Origin: Streptomyces albipurpureus
GTDB lineage: Bacteria > Actinomycetota > Actinomycetes > Streptomycetales > Streptomycetaceae
DNA: 64,000 nucleotides
Assembly (NCBI RefSeq): GCF_023701525.1
Contig: NZ_JAMQAW010000002.1
Span: 231,656 to 295,655 of the forward strand
Direction of reading: 5' to 3'
The notes below the pieces were generated by a model. The model did no database searches and had not been told where the DNA came from. It saw only the letters and a program-made list of their open reading frames with translations. Below, in pieces: positions 38,401 to 44,789 of this stretch. The position numbers were made by a program, and so were the translations under genes. Positions within the stretch are counted from its first letter, which is position 1. Each line of letters begins with the position of its first letter.

Positions 38401-39922
38401 ACACCGCGCCCGCCCGCCAGATCCCGAGGATGGCCACCACCAGGTCCGTGCCGCGCGGCAGGTCCACCGCGACCCACGCCTCCGGCCCGGCGCCCTTCGC
38501 CCGCAGCACCGAGGCCAGCGCCGCCGAACGGCGCTCCAGCTCGGCGTAGGACAACTCACCCACCGCGAGGCCGTCCGCGCCGAACCGGATCAGCTCCAGC
38601 ACGGTCGACGGCGCCGGAGCACCGGCCGGCCCGGCCACCGAAGCGGCCACCGCCGAACGCTCCGCCGACAACCCAGTCAACGCCGACAACCGGCGATCGG
38701 GGTCGGCGCACGCACGGTCCAGCAAGGCCAGCAGCCGCCCGGCGACACCGTCGACCGTCGCACCGTCGAACAGGTCCGTGTCGTGCTCGGTGACCACCGC
38801 CATCTCCGCGCCGCCGGACTCCACCATCAGGCTGAGGTCGACGTCGGCCGTGCCCGTGGCCGGCAGCATCCGGTCGGCCCGCACGCCGGGGAGCACCACC
38901 TCGGGTGGGTCCTGCATCACGAGGTGCGCCTGGCACAGCGGCGCGTGGCTCGGGTCGCGGGAGGCGCCGACCGCCTCGACGATCCGGTCGAACGGGACTG
39001 CCGCGCTGCCCAGTCCCGCCGCGACCGCGCGGCGGACCCTGGCCACCAGCTCGCGGAACGTCGGATCGCCGCCGATCCCCACCCGCAACGGCACCGGGTT
39101 CACGAACATTCCGACGACGCCGGCGAACTCCGGCCCCGGCCGCCCGGACCACAGGGTGGCGACCACTACGTCGTCCTGACCCGCCGTCGTGCCCAACGTG
39201 GCGGCGTACGCGGCCTGCAGCACGACGAACCGGGTGGCGCGCGTGGCGCGGGCGAGCGCGTCGACCCGCGCGGTGAGACCCTCGGGGACTGCGTGGCGGC
39301 GCAACTCCCCGCGGAAGGCGCGCATCCTCGGGCGGGGCCGGTCGGTGGGCAGGGTGAGCAGGTCCGGCGCACCGTCCAGATCGGACACCCGGCGGGACGG
39401 GTCGTGGTCGATGATGTCCGGCGGCGCTCCAGGGTCCGGCAGTGGCCGGGCCGGGTCGGCGTACAGGGCGCTGATCTCCCCGCACAGCACCGACAGTGAC
39501 GTACCGTCGACGACCGCGTGATGCGTGTTGATCACCAGTATGTGGTCGGTCGGTGTGATCCGGCCCAGCCGGATCCGGAACAACGGCCCGGTGCGCAGGT
39601 CGAACGGCTCCCGTGCGGCCTGCGCCGCGAACGCCTCTGCGGCTGCGTCTGCGTCTGCGTCTGCGGATGGCACCGTCCGCACCACGACATCCGCGGCGCC
39701 CACCGTACCCACCCGTCCGACCGGCTCGCCGTCGGCCTCGTCGAATGTGGTTCGCAGCACCGGGTGCCGGGCCACCACCAGATCCGCCGCGCGCTGGAGC
39801 GCGTCCACCGACACGGGGCCGGCCAACCGGAACACCGCCGGGTTGTTGTGCAGGGGTGCGCCATCGGCGAACGCCTCAAGGAACCACAGTCGCCGGGCCC
39901 CGGGCGGGAGCGGGAACGTCAT
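32453..39922 (-). CDS. NRPS, two modules plus reductase: C-A-T-C-A-T-R
   Basis: The product is 2489 residues from an ATG that overlaps the upstream stop. C1 (about 1-430) carries HHAVVDG at 134-140. A1 (about 440-930) has core HTSGSTGRPKAV, and T1 (about 945-1015) has FFLSGGHSL. A Pro-Asp-Thr repeat linker follows, then C2 (about 1090-1500) with HHIICDD, where the final Gly of HHxxxDG is Asp. A2 (about 1530-2010) has HTSGSTGEPKGV, T2 has FFAIGGHSL, and the C-terminal reductase (about 2130-2489) has LLTGATGFLGRHLL and the YxxxK of SGYDLSKW. There is no thioesterase: the chain should leave as an aldehyde or alcohol. By-eye specificity residues are D-I-W-Q-V-I-T-I-W (A1) and D-A-G-D-M-G-H-V-C (A2); neither gives me a confident substrate. 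C1 probably accepts the residue loaded by the separate A-T protein. Confidence 0.95.
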   Translation of the reverse strand: MTFPLPPGARRLWFLEAFADGAPLHNNPAVFRLAGPVSVDALQRAADLVVARHPVLRTTFDEADGEPVGRVGTVGAADVVVRTVPSADADADAAAEAFAAQAAREPFDLRTGPLFRIRLGRITPTDHILVINTHHAVVDGTSLSVLCGEISALYADPARPLPDPGAPPDIIDHDPSRRVSDLDGAPDLLTLPTDRPRPRMRAFRGELRRHAVPEGLTARVDALARATRATRFVVLQAAYAATLGTTAGQDDVVVATLWSGRPGPEFAGVVGMFVNPVPLRVGIGGDPTFRELVARVRRAVAAGLGSAAVPFDRIVEAVGASRDPSHAPLCQAHLVMQDPPEVVLPGVRADRMLPATGTADVDLSLMVESGGAEMAVVTEHDTDLFDGATVDGVAGRLLALLDRACADPDRRLSALTGLSAERSAVAASVAGPAGAPAPSTVLELIRFGADGLAVGELSYAELERRSAALASVLRAKGAGPEAWVAVDLPRGTDLVVAILGIWRAGAVYVPVEPLWPEPRRRAVTEAARVVLTEIPDLPEEFERVDPGIAPESLAYVLHTSGSTGRPKAVGVPHSAVAGMLARSTALVGLGAGDVVAAMISPAFDISVWELVGPLTVGARVAAVPPEIVVDGPALARHLMAEAVTVVQVTPSVWAVLAAAGGVPECVRVRVSIGEVLTPELAGSLGGAELWNTYGPTETTIWSTAQRVHQGSPFGIGDPLDDVALYLLNAGLRPVDDDVVGEVYLGGFPLARGYLGAPGQSATRFVADPFSPVPGARMYATGDLARRRPGGVVEFVGRVDAQLKVRGHRVEPAEVEAALRADPEIADARVAGDGDRLVAYVIPAAGRPRWSRVRERLSRVLPAYLVPSAMVSVDAFPLTSSGKLNVRALPPPAEDVAAPDPHPGLETTIAEIFARLLARPVNRDDDFFLSGGHSLAAAKAVAKIQASVGVEVTIRTLFANPTVAALAAAIDAGQSNPDTPDTPDTPDTPDTPDTPDTPDTPDTPDTPDTPDTLETPETPENADTPDTPENADIPGALPAPPGRLSGPQHGLWIIHQTGQDNGAYVVHAAFQLEGALDEADLRARFAHTLATHPVLRSAIVVHDDTPRLSAAPYTDELLARAWRTTDLSAHADPWPEAERLAARDADHPFDLTRCPLVRAHLIRTAPTTHLLTITAHHIICDDTSISILLTNLTTAVPISSPLSGATDVQGPRAALSTKTSAPGLPIPAPAAAGPRQRTTEFWAETLRDAPPASGPSPDHPYGTAPIPTSDGSPHPESGPAHPRRAGAVPGATHRFTVPAGLARRFATWCRGERSTTFAGLLAVFAIVSSTRDGGDDLVVGAPVSTRPAGWDDVIGMFVTTLPLRLRTNCRATPSDLLADATGVVADAMDHADISLADILTTVPTPREHHPLFRTMLVLNRETAPVTFTGLTTTPVPIDRATSRFDLTLHIREREGDWPALIDYRTDRYEADTITRIADQVLAVMEAVARHPGRPLSHLDLLSPADSAVHTALDTRSDPAAPGGPDTPSTGLAVHTRPAATTVVDLIAARTAQAPDATAVLDLAATPLTYRDLDRRSSAVARHLREAGIRSEDPVAITIPSSADAIIAILGVLKAGGCFVPIDPAQPPSRQHALITASGARTVLTRDALPATGHHEPAPIHPSQLAYVVHTSGSTGEPKGVEVQHDTLLNLTTAFIAEHGLTAAHRLLMVPPPHFDAAFGDIFPVLAAGATLVIHPDPGGLTGPDLLKLCVEHRLTAVDTAAPLWQRWVADLAGERLPLEIMMVGGDIVPAAAVRAWAKHGIPLHNHYGPTEATVCATSHRTVDGREHPTRLPIGRPLPNVRVHLLDRALRRVPVGVVGEVYIGGMAPARGYRGKPAATAAAFFADPYGAHPGARMYRTGDLARLNPQGTLEFVGRADDQIKIRGNRVEPGEVAAVLAAHPAVAEAVVVARGDRLIGYVGAPTSTTPTRNAPDPTTPDSLVAVPDVPGLRAFCADRLPAHLVPDTVVVLDALPTTSNGKVDNTALPEPPTKPTNLTAPADPPRTATERAVAAIWATVLDQSDVDRTADFFAIGGHSLIAAHVLAAVRDRLGVTVPMRTLFTAPTVAAFAAAIDDGASADLPTVDRLRADAVPPPEIRLRTVHPAGVPAAGTPRRILLTGATGFLGRHLLDQLLARTDARIHCLVRQSSIDRLPVTDRVIPVPGDLSAPGLGLSTEDHDTLTTVDAIYHNAAVPHFAAPYDALKTAHVDATAAILRLAGDSGAPLHLISTLGVFLGDAYDGRVVTEADAPTDPSGLTSGYDLSKWVADAMAAAARGRGLSVSIHRIAAIVGDTATGAADPRSAFSRWLTGCVAAGAVPDTAEVLDMVPVDTVAAAVVALSQAPNHLGRDYHYHGDGGLTRAALAAALTSAGHPTEVVPYHRWRERMLADPAGPFAPLAFSLPERPRPHPRFDCSRTWAATAEAGVGFPPANERMLRRHLDFLTGVGALSGSG
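36891..36999. repeat. Twelve 9-bp in-frame tandem repeats in the NRPS linker
   Basis: A GGTGTCGGG unit (coding Pro-Asp-Thr on the minus strand) is repeated 12 times almost perfectly, followed by imperfect PET/PEN variants. It encodes a flexible acidic linker between the T1 and C2 domains. As a minisatellite it is likely to vary in copy number between strains. Confidence 0.92.
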
Positions 39923-40491
39923 CGGTGCGCTCCCCGATCTCCGAACCGGCTCCGGTACGCCGCCAGATGCTCCGGGTCCGCCCGCAGGAACGGCGCGTCG
40001 GCGGCCACCATGTGCCGCACCGCCAGCAACGGCAGCGGGCTGCGCAACGGCCGGAAGTCCGCGTTCCACAGACCGGGCGCGGACGGCGGTCCCGGGTGGA
40101 ACTCACCGATCATCAGGCCGCGTTCCACGAACCCGGGCTTCAGCTCCCGCTGCGTGCGGTCGATCTCCCCGGGCGTCACGTCCGGCAGCACCACCAGGAT
40201 CGTCCGGTATCTGGCCTGCGGCCCCTCACGCGGCGGCAGGTCGGGGAACCAGTCGCGGTAAGCGGTCATCACCGCCCGCAGGTCCGGCTGTCCGGGGTGT
40301 ACGGCGAGGAAGAGCCCGCCCCGTTCCAGCGAGACGGCCGTGTAGGGGCAAACGTCGCCGCCCCGCCCCAGATCGGGGTGCGGTCGGCACAGGTAGGACC
40401 GCGCCCACGCCAGCACCACCTCGGCGGGGGCAGGCAGGTCCGGGTGATCCGGCTCGAACAGCGCGACGTCACCCGCCGGATGGCTCAACAT
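39919..40491 (-). CDS. DUF6875 domain protein
   Basis: The product is 190 residues. The start ATG overlaps the end of the flavoprotein gene by 7 bp, and the stop overlaps the NRPS start. The sequence has the features I associate with DUF6875: HPDLGRGGDVCPYTA, then WFPDLPP, TILVVLPDV, ERGLMIGEFHPG and FRPLRSPLPLLAVRHMVAADAPFL. Proteins of this family occur in actinomycete biosynthetic clusters but have no established activity that I know of. Two conserved Cys/His-containing patches (CPY, EFHPG) could bind a metal or heme, which is speculative. Its place between a monooxygenase and the NRPS suggests precursor tailoring. Confidence 0.7.
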   Translation of the reverse strand: MLSHPAGDVALFEPDHPDLPAPAEVVLAWARSYLCRPHPDLGRGGDVCPYTAVSLERGGLFLAVHPGQPDLRAVMTAYRDWFPDLPPREGPQARYRTILVVLPDVTPGEIDRTQRELKPGFVERGLMIGEFHPGPPSAPGLWNADFRPLRSPLPLLAVRHMVAADAPFLRADPEHLAAYRSRFGDRGAHR

Positions 40492-41753
40492 CTCCCGCTC
40501 CGCTTCCGCCGCGCCGCAGCGAGCAACGTGACCGCGCCGAGCCCGACGAGTCCACCGAGGAGGCGGTCCTGGCGGCGGGCCCGGGCGAGCGCGTCCCCGT
40601 ACGGGAGGCTGCTGTGGCTGATCATCGCGTACAGCGTCCGCCACCCCGGTAGCAGGCGGCCGAGCGCGAAGTCGATCCGCTTGCGTGCCAGGAACACCGG
40701 TGACCGCACCTTGTCGCGCAGTTCCACGAAGTTGCGCGCGGACAACTCGGCGAGCACGTCGGTGTGCGGGCGGCGGCGGGCCTCGAACGCGGCGAGCGCG
40801 TCGCCCGGGGCGTGCTCGGCGAGACACGCGTCGAGCACCGCGCAGTCCTCGAACGCGGCGTTCATCCCCTGGCCGTAGAACGGGAACACGGCGTGCGCGG
40901 CGTCGCCGACGAGGACGACACGGTCGTGCTGCCACGGCGCGGTGCGCACCGACACCAGGCTGCCCGGCTCGTGCGCGAGGAACTGCGTGACCAGGTCCGG
41001 CACCAGATCGGTCAGGTCGCCGAACTCCTCGGCCAGGAACGCCCCGGCCCGCGCCGGGTCGCGCAGCCCCGAGAACCCGGTGTCGCCGTCGAACGGCAGG
41101 AACACGGTGCCGGTCAGCGATCCGTCCGGGTTGGGGTGCGCCACCACCAGTCCCCGACTGCCCGGCCACACGTGCAAGGCCTCCGGTCGGTCGACGGCCG
41201 GGATGGTGAACTCCCGGTAGCCCCAGTCCAGGTGCGTCTGGTGGAACTCGGCGCGCACCCGGCGGTGCAGGTGCGCGCGCACGGTCGAGTACGCGCCGTC
41301 CGCGCCCACGACGAGATCCGCCGAGAACGTCCGGGCCGGGGTCCGCACCTCGGTACCGACCAGGCCGGTGACGCGGTGCCCGAACCACAGCCGCACCAGG
41401 GGAACCGATTCGGCGGCGTCGAGCAGGGCGATGTTGAGGTCGTGGCGGCGGACCGAGTGCAGTACCTCGGTGTCGTCCGCGCCGTAGGGCTGGTAGGTGA
41501 CCCGGCCGCTGTGGTGGACGATCCGCCCGCGCATGGGAACCGCTTTGGCCAGGGCCTCGTCGAGGAGGCCGATGTCGCGCAACGCAGCCCGCCCGCGTTC
41601 GGACAGCCCGACGCTGATCGACGCGGCGTCCGGACCGTCCGTGCCGCGTGGGTCGCCGCGCCGCTCCACCACGTCCACCTGGTGGCCGCGGCGGGCCAGC
41701 CGGATCGCCAGCATGGTTCCGGCCATACCCGCCCCGACGATGACGACGTTCAT
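40485..41753 (-). CDS. Kynurenine 3-monooxygenase-like FAD enzyme
   Basis: The product is 422 residues. The N-terminal FAD loop VIVGAGMAGTMLAIRLARRG, DG motif VVGADGAYSTVR (near 170) and GD motif VLVGDAAHAVFPFYGQGMNAAFEDC (near 290) match kynurenine 3-monooxygenase specifically, including the PFYGQGMNAAFEDC segment. The upstream GRIVHHSGRVTYQPYG and HSVRRHDLN also match. A hydrophobic C-terminal helix (LLGGLVGLGAVTLLAA) is also a KMO trait. Reaction expected: NADPH-dependent ortho-hydroxylation of kynurenine or a related aromatic. No tryptophan dioxygenase, formamidase or kynureninase lies in the window, so either the precursor comes from primary metabolism or the enzyme accepts another aniline or phenol. 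It is in the same operon as the NRPS. Confidence 0.88.
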   Translation of the reverse strand: MNVVIVGAGMAGTMLAIRLARRGHQVDVVERRGDPRGTDGPDAASISVGLSERGRAALRDIGLLDEALAKAVPMRGRIVHHSGRVTYQPYGADDTEVLHSVRRHDLNIALLDAAESVPLVRLWFGHRVTGLVGTEVRTPARTFSADLVVGADGAYSTVRAHLHRRVRAEFHQTHLDWGYREFTIPAVDRPEALHVWPGSRGLVVAHPNPDGSLTGTVFLPFDGDTGFSGLRDPARAGAFLAEEFGDLTDLVPDLVTQFLAHEPGSLVSVRTAPWQHDRVVLVGDAAHAVFPFYGQGMNAAFEDCAVLDACLAEHAPGDALAAFEARRRPHTDVLAELSARNFVELRDKVRSPVFLARKRIDFALGRLLPGWRTLYAMISHSSLPYGDALARARRQDRLLGGLVGLGAVTLLAAARRKRSGRC

Positions 41754-43465
41754 GTCCGGCCCCTGGCGGAGTCCACTGGGTCCATCGCGGACAGGGCTTT
41801 GGCGAGATCGGTGAGTGAGGAGGCGTCGAACACGGTGGCCACGGACGCGTCCACGGCCAGTTCGACCCGAATCCGGCTGACCAGCGCGGTGGCCATGAGC
41901 GAGGTGCCGCCGAGGGCGAAGAAGTCGTCGTCCGGCGCGACCGAATCCACCGACAGCACCTCGGCGAACAACCGGGCGAGGTCGTCGGCGAGCGCGCCCG
42001 ACGCCCGCGGCGCGGGTTCGGCGAACGCGGCCCGGTCCAGTTTTCCGTTGGGGGTCAACGGGAAGTGCCCGACCACCTCGATCAGGTCCGGGACGAGGTG
42101 GGCCGGCAGCCGCTCGGCGAGGTGCGCGCGCAGATCCGGCACGCTCGCCCCGCGCGGCACCACGTAGCCCACCAGGTAGGCGCCGAGCGGTCCGGAGTGG
42201 GCGACGACCGCCGCCCGCGCCACCGCCGGGTGAGCGCCGAGCGCGGCCTCCACCTCGGCCGGTTCGACCCGGTGGCCGCGGATCTTCACCTGATCGTCGG
42301 CCCGGCCGAGGAACAGCAGGTCACCGTCTGGCAGCACGCGGACCAGGTCGCCGGTGCGGAACATGCGCGACCCGGGCGGACCCCACGGGTCGGCGACGAA
42401 CCGCTCCGCGGTCGGCCCGGGGCAGCCCAGATAGCCGCGCGCGACCCCGGCGCCGCCGATGTACAGCTCGCCCTCGGCGGCCGGGGCGCACTTCTCGTCC
42501 AGCACCCGCAGTTCGGTGCCGGGGATCGCCGCCCCGATCGGCACCACCGGGCCGCCGGTGAGCGGCGCGCTCATGGTGGCGCACGCGGTCGTCTCGGTCG
42601 GGCCGTAGGCATTGATCATCCGGCGGCCGGGGGACCATCGGGCGACGAGGTCCGGGTTCAGCGCCTCCCCCGCGACGATCAGGCAGGCGACCGAGGGCAG
42701 CGCCATGTCCGGCTGGGTGGCGAGCGCGCTCGGCGGCATGCACACGTGGGTGACGCCGTGCTCGGCGATGAAGCGGGCGAACGGTTCGCCGGGCGGAAGG
42801 CCCTCGGGCGGCGCGAGAACGAGCGTAGCCCCGGTGAGCAGCGCCATGCACAGGTCGGCGACGGCCACGTCGAAGCCGACCGACGCGTACTGCAGCACCC
42901 TGGCACCCGGTCCGGCACCGAAGCGTTCCCGTTGCGCCGCGACGAGATGAGCGATCCCCGCATGGGGGACGACCACGCCCTTGGGCTTTCCGGTCGAGCC
43001 GGAGGTGTAGATGACGTAGGCGGCGCACGCCGGATCGGGATCCGCCACCGGGGCGGCGGACACCGCCGCGGCCTCCAGCGCCCGCAGCTCCCCCGGCGTC
43101 AGCACCAGGGCGGGACGGGCGTCGGCGAGCACGGCGGACACTCGGTCCGGCGGTTGGGCGGGGTCGACCGGCAGGTACGCGGCTCCCGCGGCGAGCACGG
43201 CGACGACGGCCACCACCATGTCCGCGCCGCGTGGGATCACGACGGCGACGATGTCGTCCGGCCCGACCCCACGGTCTCGTAGCCCGCCCGCCACCGCGGA
43301 AGCGCGGGCGTCGAGCTCACCGTAGGAGAGTGTGCCGTCAGCGGCGACAACCGCGATCGACTCCGGGGCCCGGGCGACCTGGCTCCGGAACATCCCCACC
43401 ATCGTCTCGACCGGAAAGGGATTCTCGGCCGGTATGGGATTCACCATATCTAATCGCGCGTCCAC
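41750..43465 (-). CDS. Stand-alone NRPS loading module, A-T
   Basis: One adenylation domain (about residues 15-480; YTSGSTGKPKGVVVPHAG, AYGPTETTACATM, FRTGDLVR, GRADDQVKIRGHRVE) is followed by one carrier domain (DDDFFALGGTSLMATAL). By-eye specificity residues are D-V-A-C-I-A-A-A-C; the first Asp implies an alpha-amino acid rather than an aryl acid. There is no C domain, so it should load the first residue for C1 of the large NRPS. The start is uncertain: I use GTG 43465; ATG 43447 and the more distant ATG 43528 or TTG 43546 are possible. A TTA leucine codon lies between 43465 and 43447. The stop overlaps the flavoprotein start (ATGA). Confidence 0.9.
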   Translation of the reverse strand: MDARLDMVNPIPAENPFPVETMVGMFRSQVARAPESIAVVAADGTLSYGELDARASAVAGGLRDRGVGPDDIVAVVIPRGADMVVAVVAVLAAGAAYLPVDPAQPPDRVSAVLADARPALVLTPGELRALEAAAVSAAPVADPDPACAAYVIYTSGSTGKPKGVVVPHAGIAHLVAAQRERFGAGPGARVLQYASVGFDVAVADLCMALLTGATLVLAPPEGLPPGEPFARFIAEHGVTHVCMPPSALATQPDMALPSVACLIVAGEALNPDLVARWSPGRRMINAYGPTETTACATMSAPLTGGPVVPIGAAIPGTELRVLDEKCAPAAEGELYIGGAGVARGYLGCPGPTAERFVADPWGPPGSRMFRTGDLVRVLPDGDLLFLGRADDQVKIRGHRVEPAEVEAALGAHPAVARAAVVAHSGPLGAYLVGYVVPRGASVPDLRAHLAERLPAHLVPDLIEVVGHFPLTPNGKLDRAAFAEPAPRASGALADDLARLFAEVLSVDSVAPDDDFFALGGTSLMATALVSRIRVELAVDASVATVFDASSLTDLAKALSAMDPVDSARGRT

Positions 43466-43781
43466 TGCGGTTTCACACTCCGTGTCCCACGGGAATCTAT
43501 TAGGGGAACGAGGGGAACTCTGTCTCATGGCGCGGATCGGTGTCAACGCGGATCGGTGTAAAAAGAGGTCGCCGAAGTGTTTACTTCGGCGCGCACCCGA
43601 TGCGCCGACCGCAATGACAATTATGAGAACTTGCTAATAAAAAATTCTGTCCCGTCGGCCTGTTCGGCTCTATAACCTGGCCGATATCTTGTAGCCGCTT
43701 CCCGAGACCTGATCAGTTACGCGCTGCCGAGCGTGACCAAGTCGTGCTCGAAAATGGGTTGGCCCATCTGGAGGAGTTCGG
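43466..43781. promoter_or_regulatory. Divergent control region of the cluster
   Basis: This AT-richer region separates the leftward NRPS operon from the rightward regulator. It contains an exact 13-bp direct repeat (CGCGGATCGGTGT at 43531-43543 and 43547-43559, 16-bp period) and a perfect hairpin (GCCGAAGT-GTTT-ACTTCGGC, 43571-43590). It also has an AT-rich patch AATAAAAAATTCTG near 43634, a likely promoter core. I did not find a classical inverted StrR site. The repeats are candidate operators. Confidence 0.55.
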
Positions 43782-44789
43782 ATGAGCGGGACATCGCTGG
43801 GTACGTTATGTAGGGACACGCCACCGACGTTTGTGCAGATTGACCAGATAACCGAAACGCCTCTCGTGCGGGTCGCCGGCTCCAGTCCCGACCACGTCAG
43901 CGCGCTCGCGCAGTGCCCGGACGACCTCCCGCCGATCCTTGTGCACCGGCCGACCATGCAGGTGATCGACGGCGTGCACCGCCTGCGCGCGGCCAAGCTG
44001 CGCGGGGACGCCACCATCGGTGTGCGGTTCGTCGACGGCACCGAGGAGGACGCGTTCGTGCTGGCCGTGAGCGCCAACGTGGCCCAGGGGCTGCCGCTGA
44101 CGCTGGCTGACCGCACCGCCGCCGCCGCCCGGATCCTCTCGTCGCATTCGCACCTGTCGGACCGCCTGATCGCGTCGACAGCCGGGTTGTCCACCAAGAC
44201 GGTGGCCGCGATCCGGCAGCGTTCAACCGGGGAAATGACTCAGTTGAACACCCGCCTCGGCCGCGACGGGAAAGTGCGGCCACTCGACGCCTCCCACGGA
44301 CGCATGATTGCGAGTCGGGCGATTTCGAGCAATCCAGATCTCTCATTGCGGGAGATCGCCCGAATCGCCGGAATATCGGTCGGCACCGCCCGGGATGTCC
44401 GGGAAAGAATGCGCCGCGGCGAGGATCCTATTCCGCCGCGGCATCGCCTTTCCGCCGGAAATCGCGCGGAAAACGCAGAAAACGCAGAAAACAACGCACC
44501 GGGCAACAACACCGGCGTTGACAACGGCTTCAGCGGCACACCTCGCGCCGAACGAGGCCGGTTCCTGCTCTCGCTGCGCACCGATCCGTCGTTGCGGTTC
44601 TCCGAGATCGGCCGCGCGCTCCTGCGGCTGCTCGACGCCAACACCCTCGACGCCGCGCAGTGGGACCGCCTCGCCGCCGCCGTCCCCCAACGCTGGTCAC
44701 CGGTGGTTGCCGACCTCGCCATGGACTGCGCGGCCGACTGGTCAGCGCTGGCCTGCCAGGTCCGCGGCCAGGTCCGCGTCAGCGCGTGA
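43782..44789 (+). CDS. StrR/NovG-type ParB-domain transcriptional activator
   Basis: The product is 335 residues. The N-terminal ParB-like domain is seen in DDLPPILVHRPTMQVIDGVHRLRAA (split over residues 47-71), followed by GLPLTLADRTAAAARIL and the helix-turn-helix DRLIASTAGLSTKTVAAIRQR (about 128-148). This is the layout of pathway-specific activators such as StrR, NovG and Bbr. A second helix-turn-helix-like segment, LSLREIARIAGISVGTARDV, lies near 190. Codon 9 is TTA (43806-43808), a rare leucine codon that depends on the bldA tRNA, so expression is probably tied to development. The C-terminus overlaps the convergent transporter gene by 48 bp. It most likely activates both flanking operons. 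Confidence 0.92.
   Translation: MSGTSLGTLCRDTPPTFVQIDQITETPLVRVAGSSPDHVSALAQCPDDLPPILVHRPTMQVIDGVHRLRAAKLRGDATIGVRFVDGTEEDAFVLAVSANVAQGLPLTLADRTAAAARILSSHSHLSDRLIASTAGLSTKTVAAIRQRSTGEMTQLNTRLGRDGKVRPLDASHGRMIASRAISSNPDLSLREIARIAGISVGTARDVRERMRRGEDPIPPRHRLSAGNRAENAENAENNAPGNNTGVDNGFSGTPRAERGRFLLSLRTDPSLRFSEIGRALLRLLDANTLDAAQWDRLAAAVPQRWSPVVADLAMDCAADWSALACQVRGQVRVSA

Noticed and set aside
30289..43465. Pyrrolobenzodiazepine-type cluster (KMO plus NRPS with reductase)
   Set aside because: The large NRPS has two full modules instead of one. The loading A domain keeps the Asp for an alpha-amino acid rather than an anthranilate code, and no kynureninase or proline-branch genes are present.
43466..43781. 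Classical StrR inverted operator (GTTCGA...TCGAAC)
   Set aside because: I searched by eye in this and the 47204-47376 region and found no such inverted repeat.
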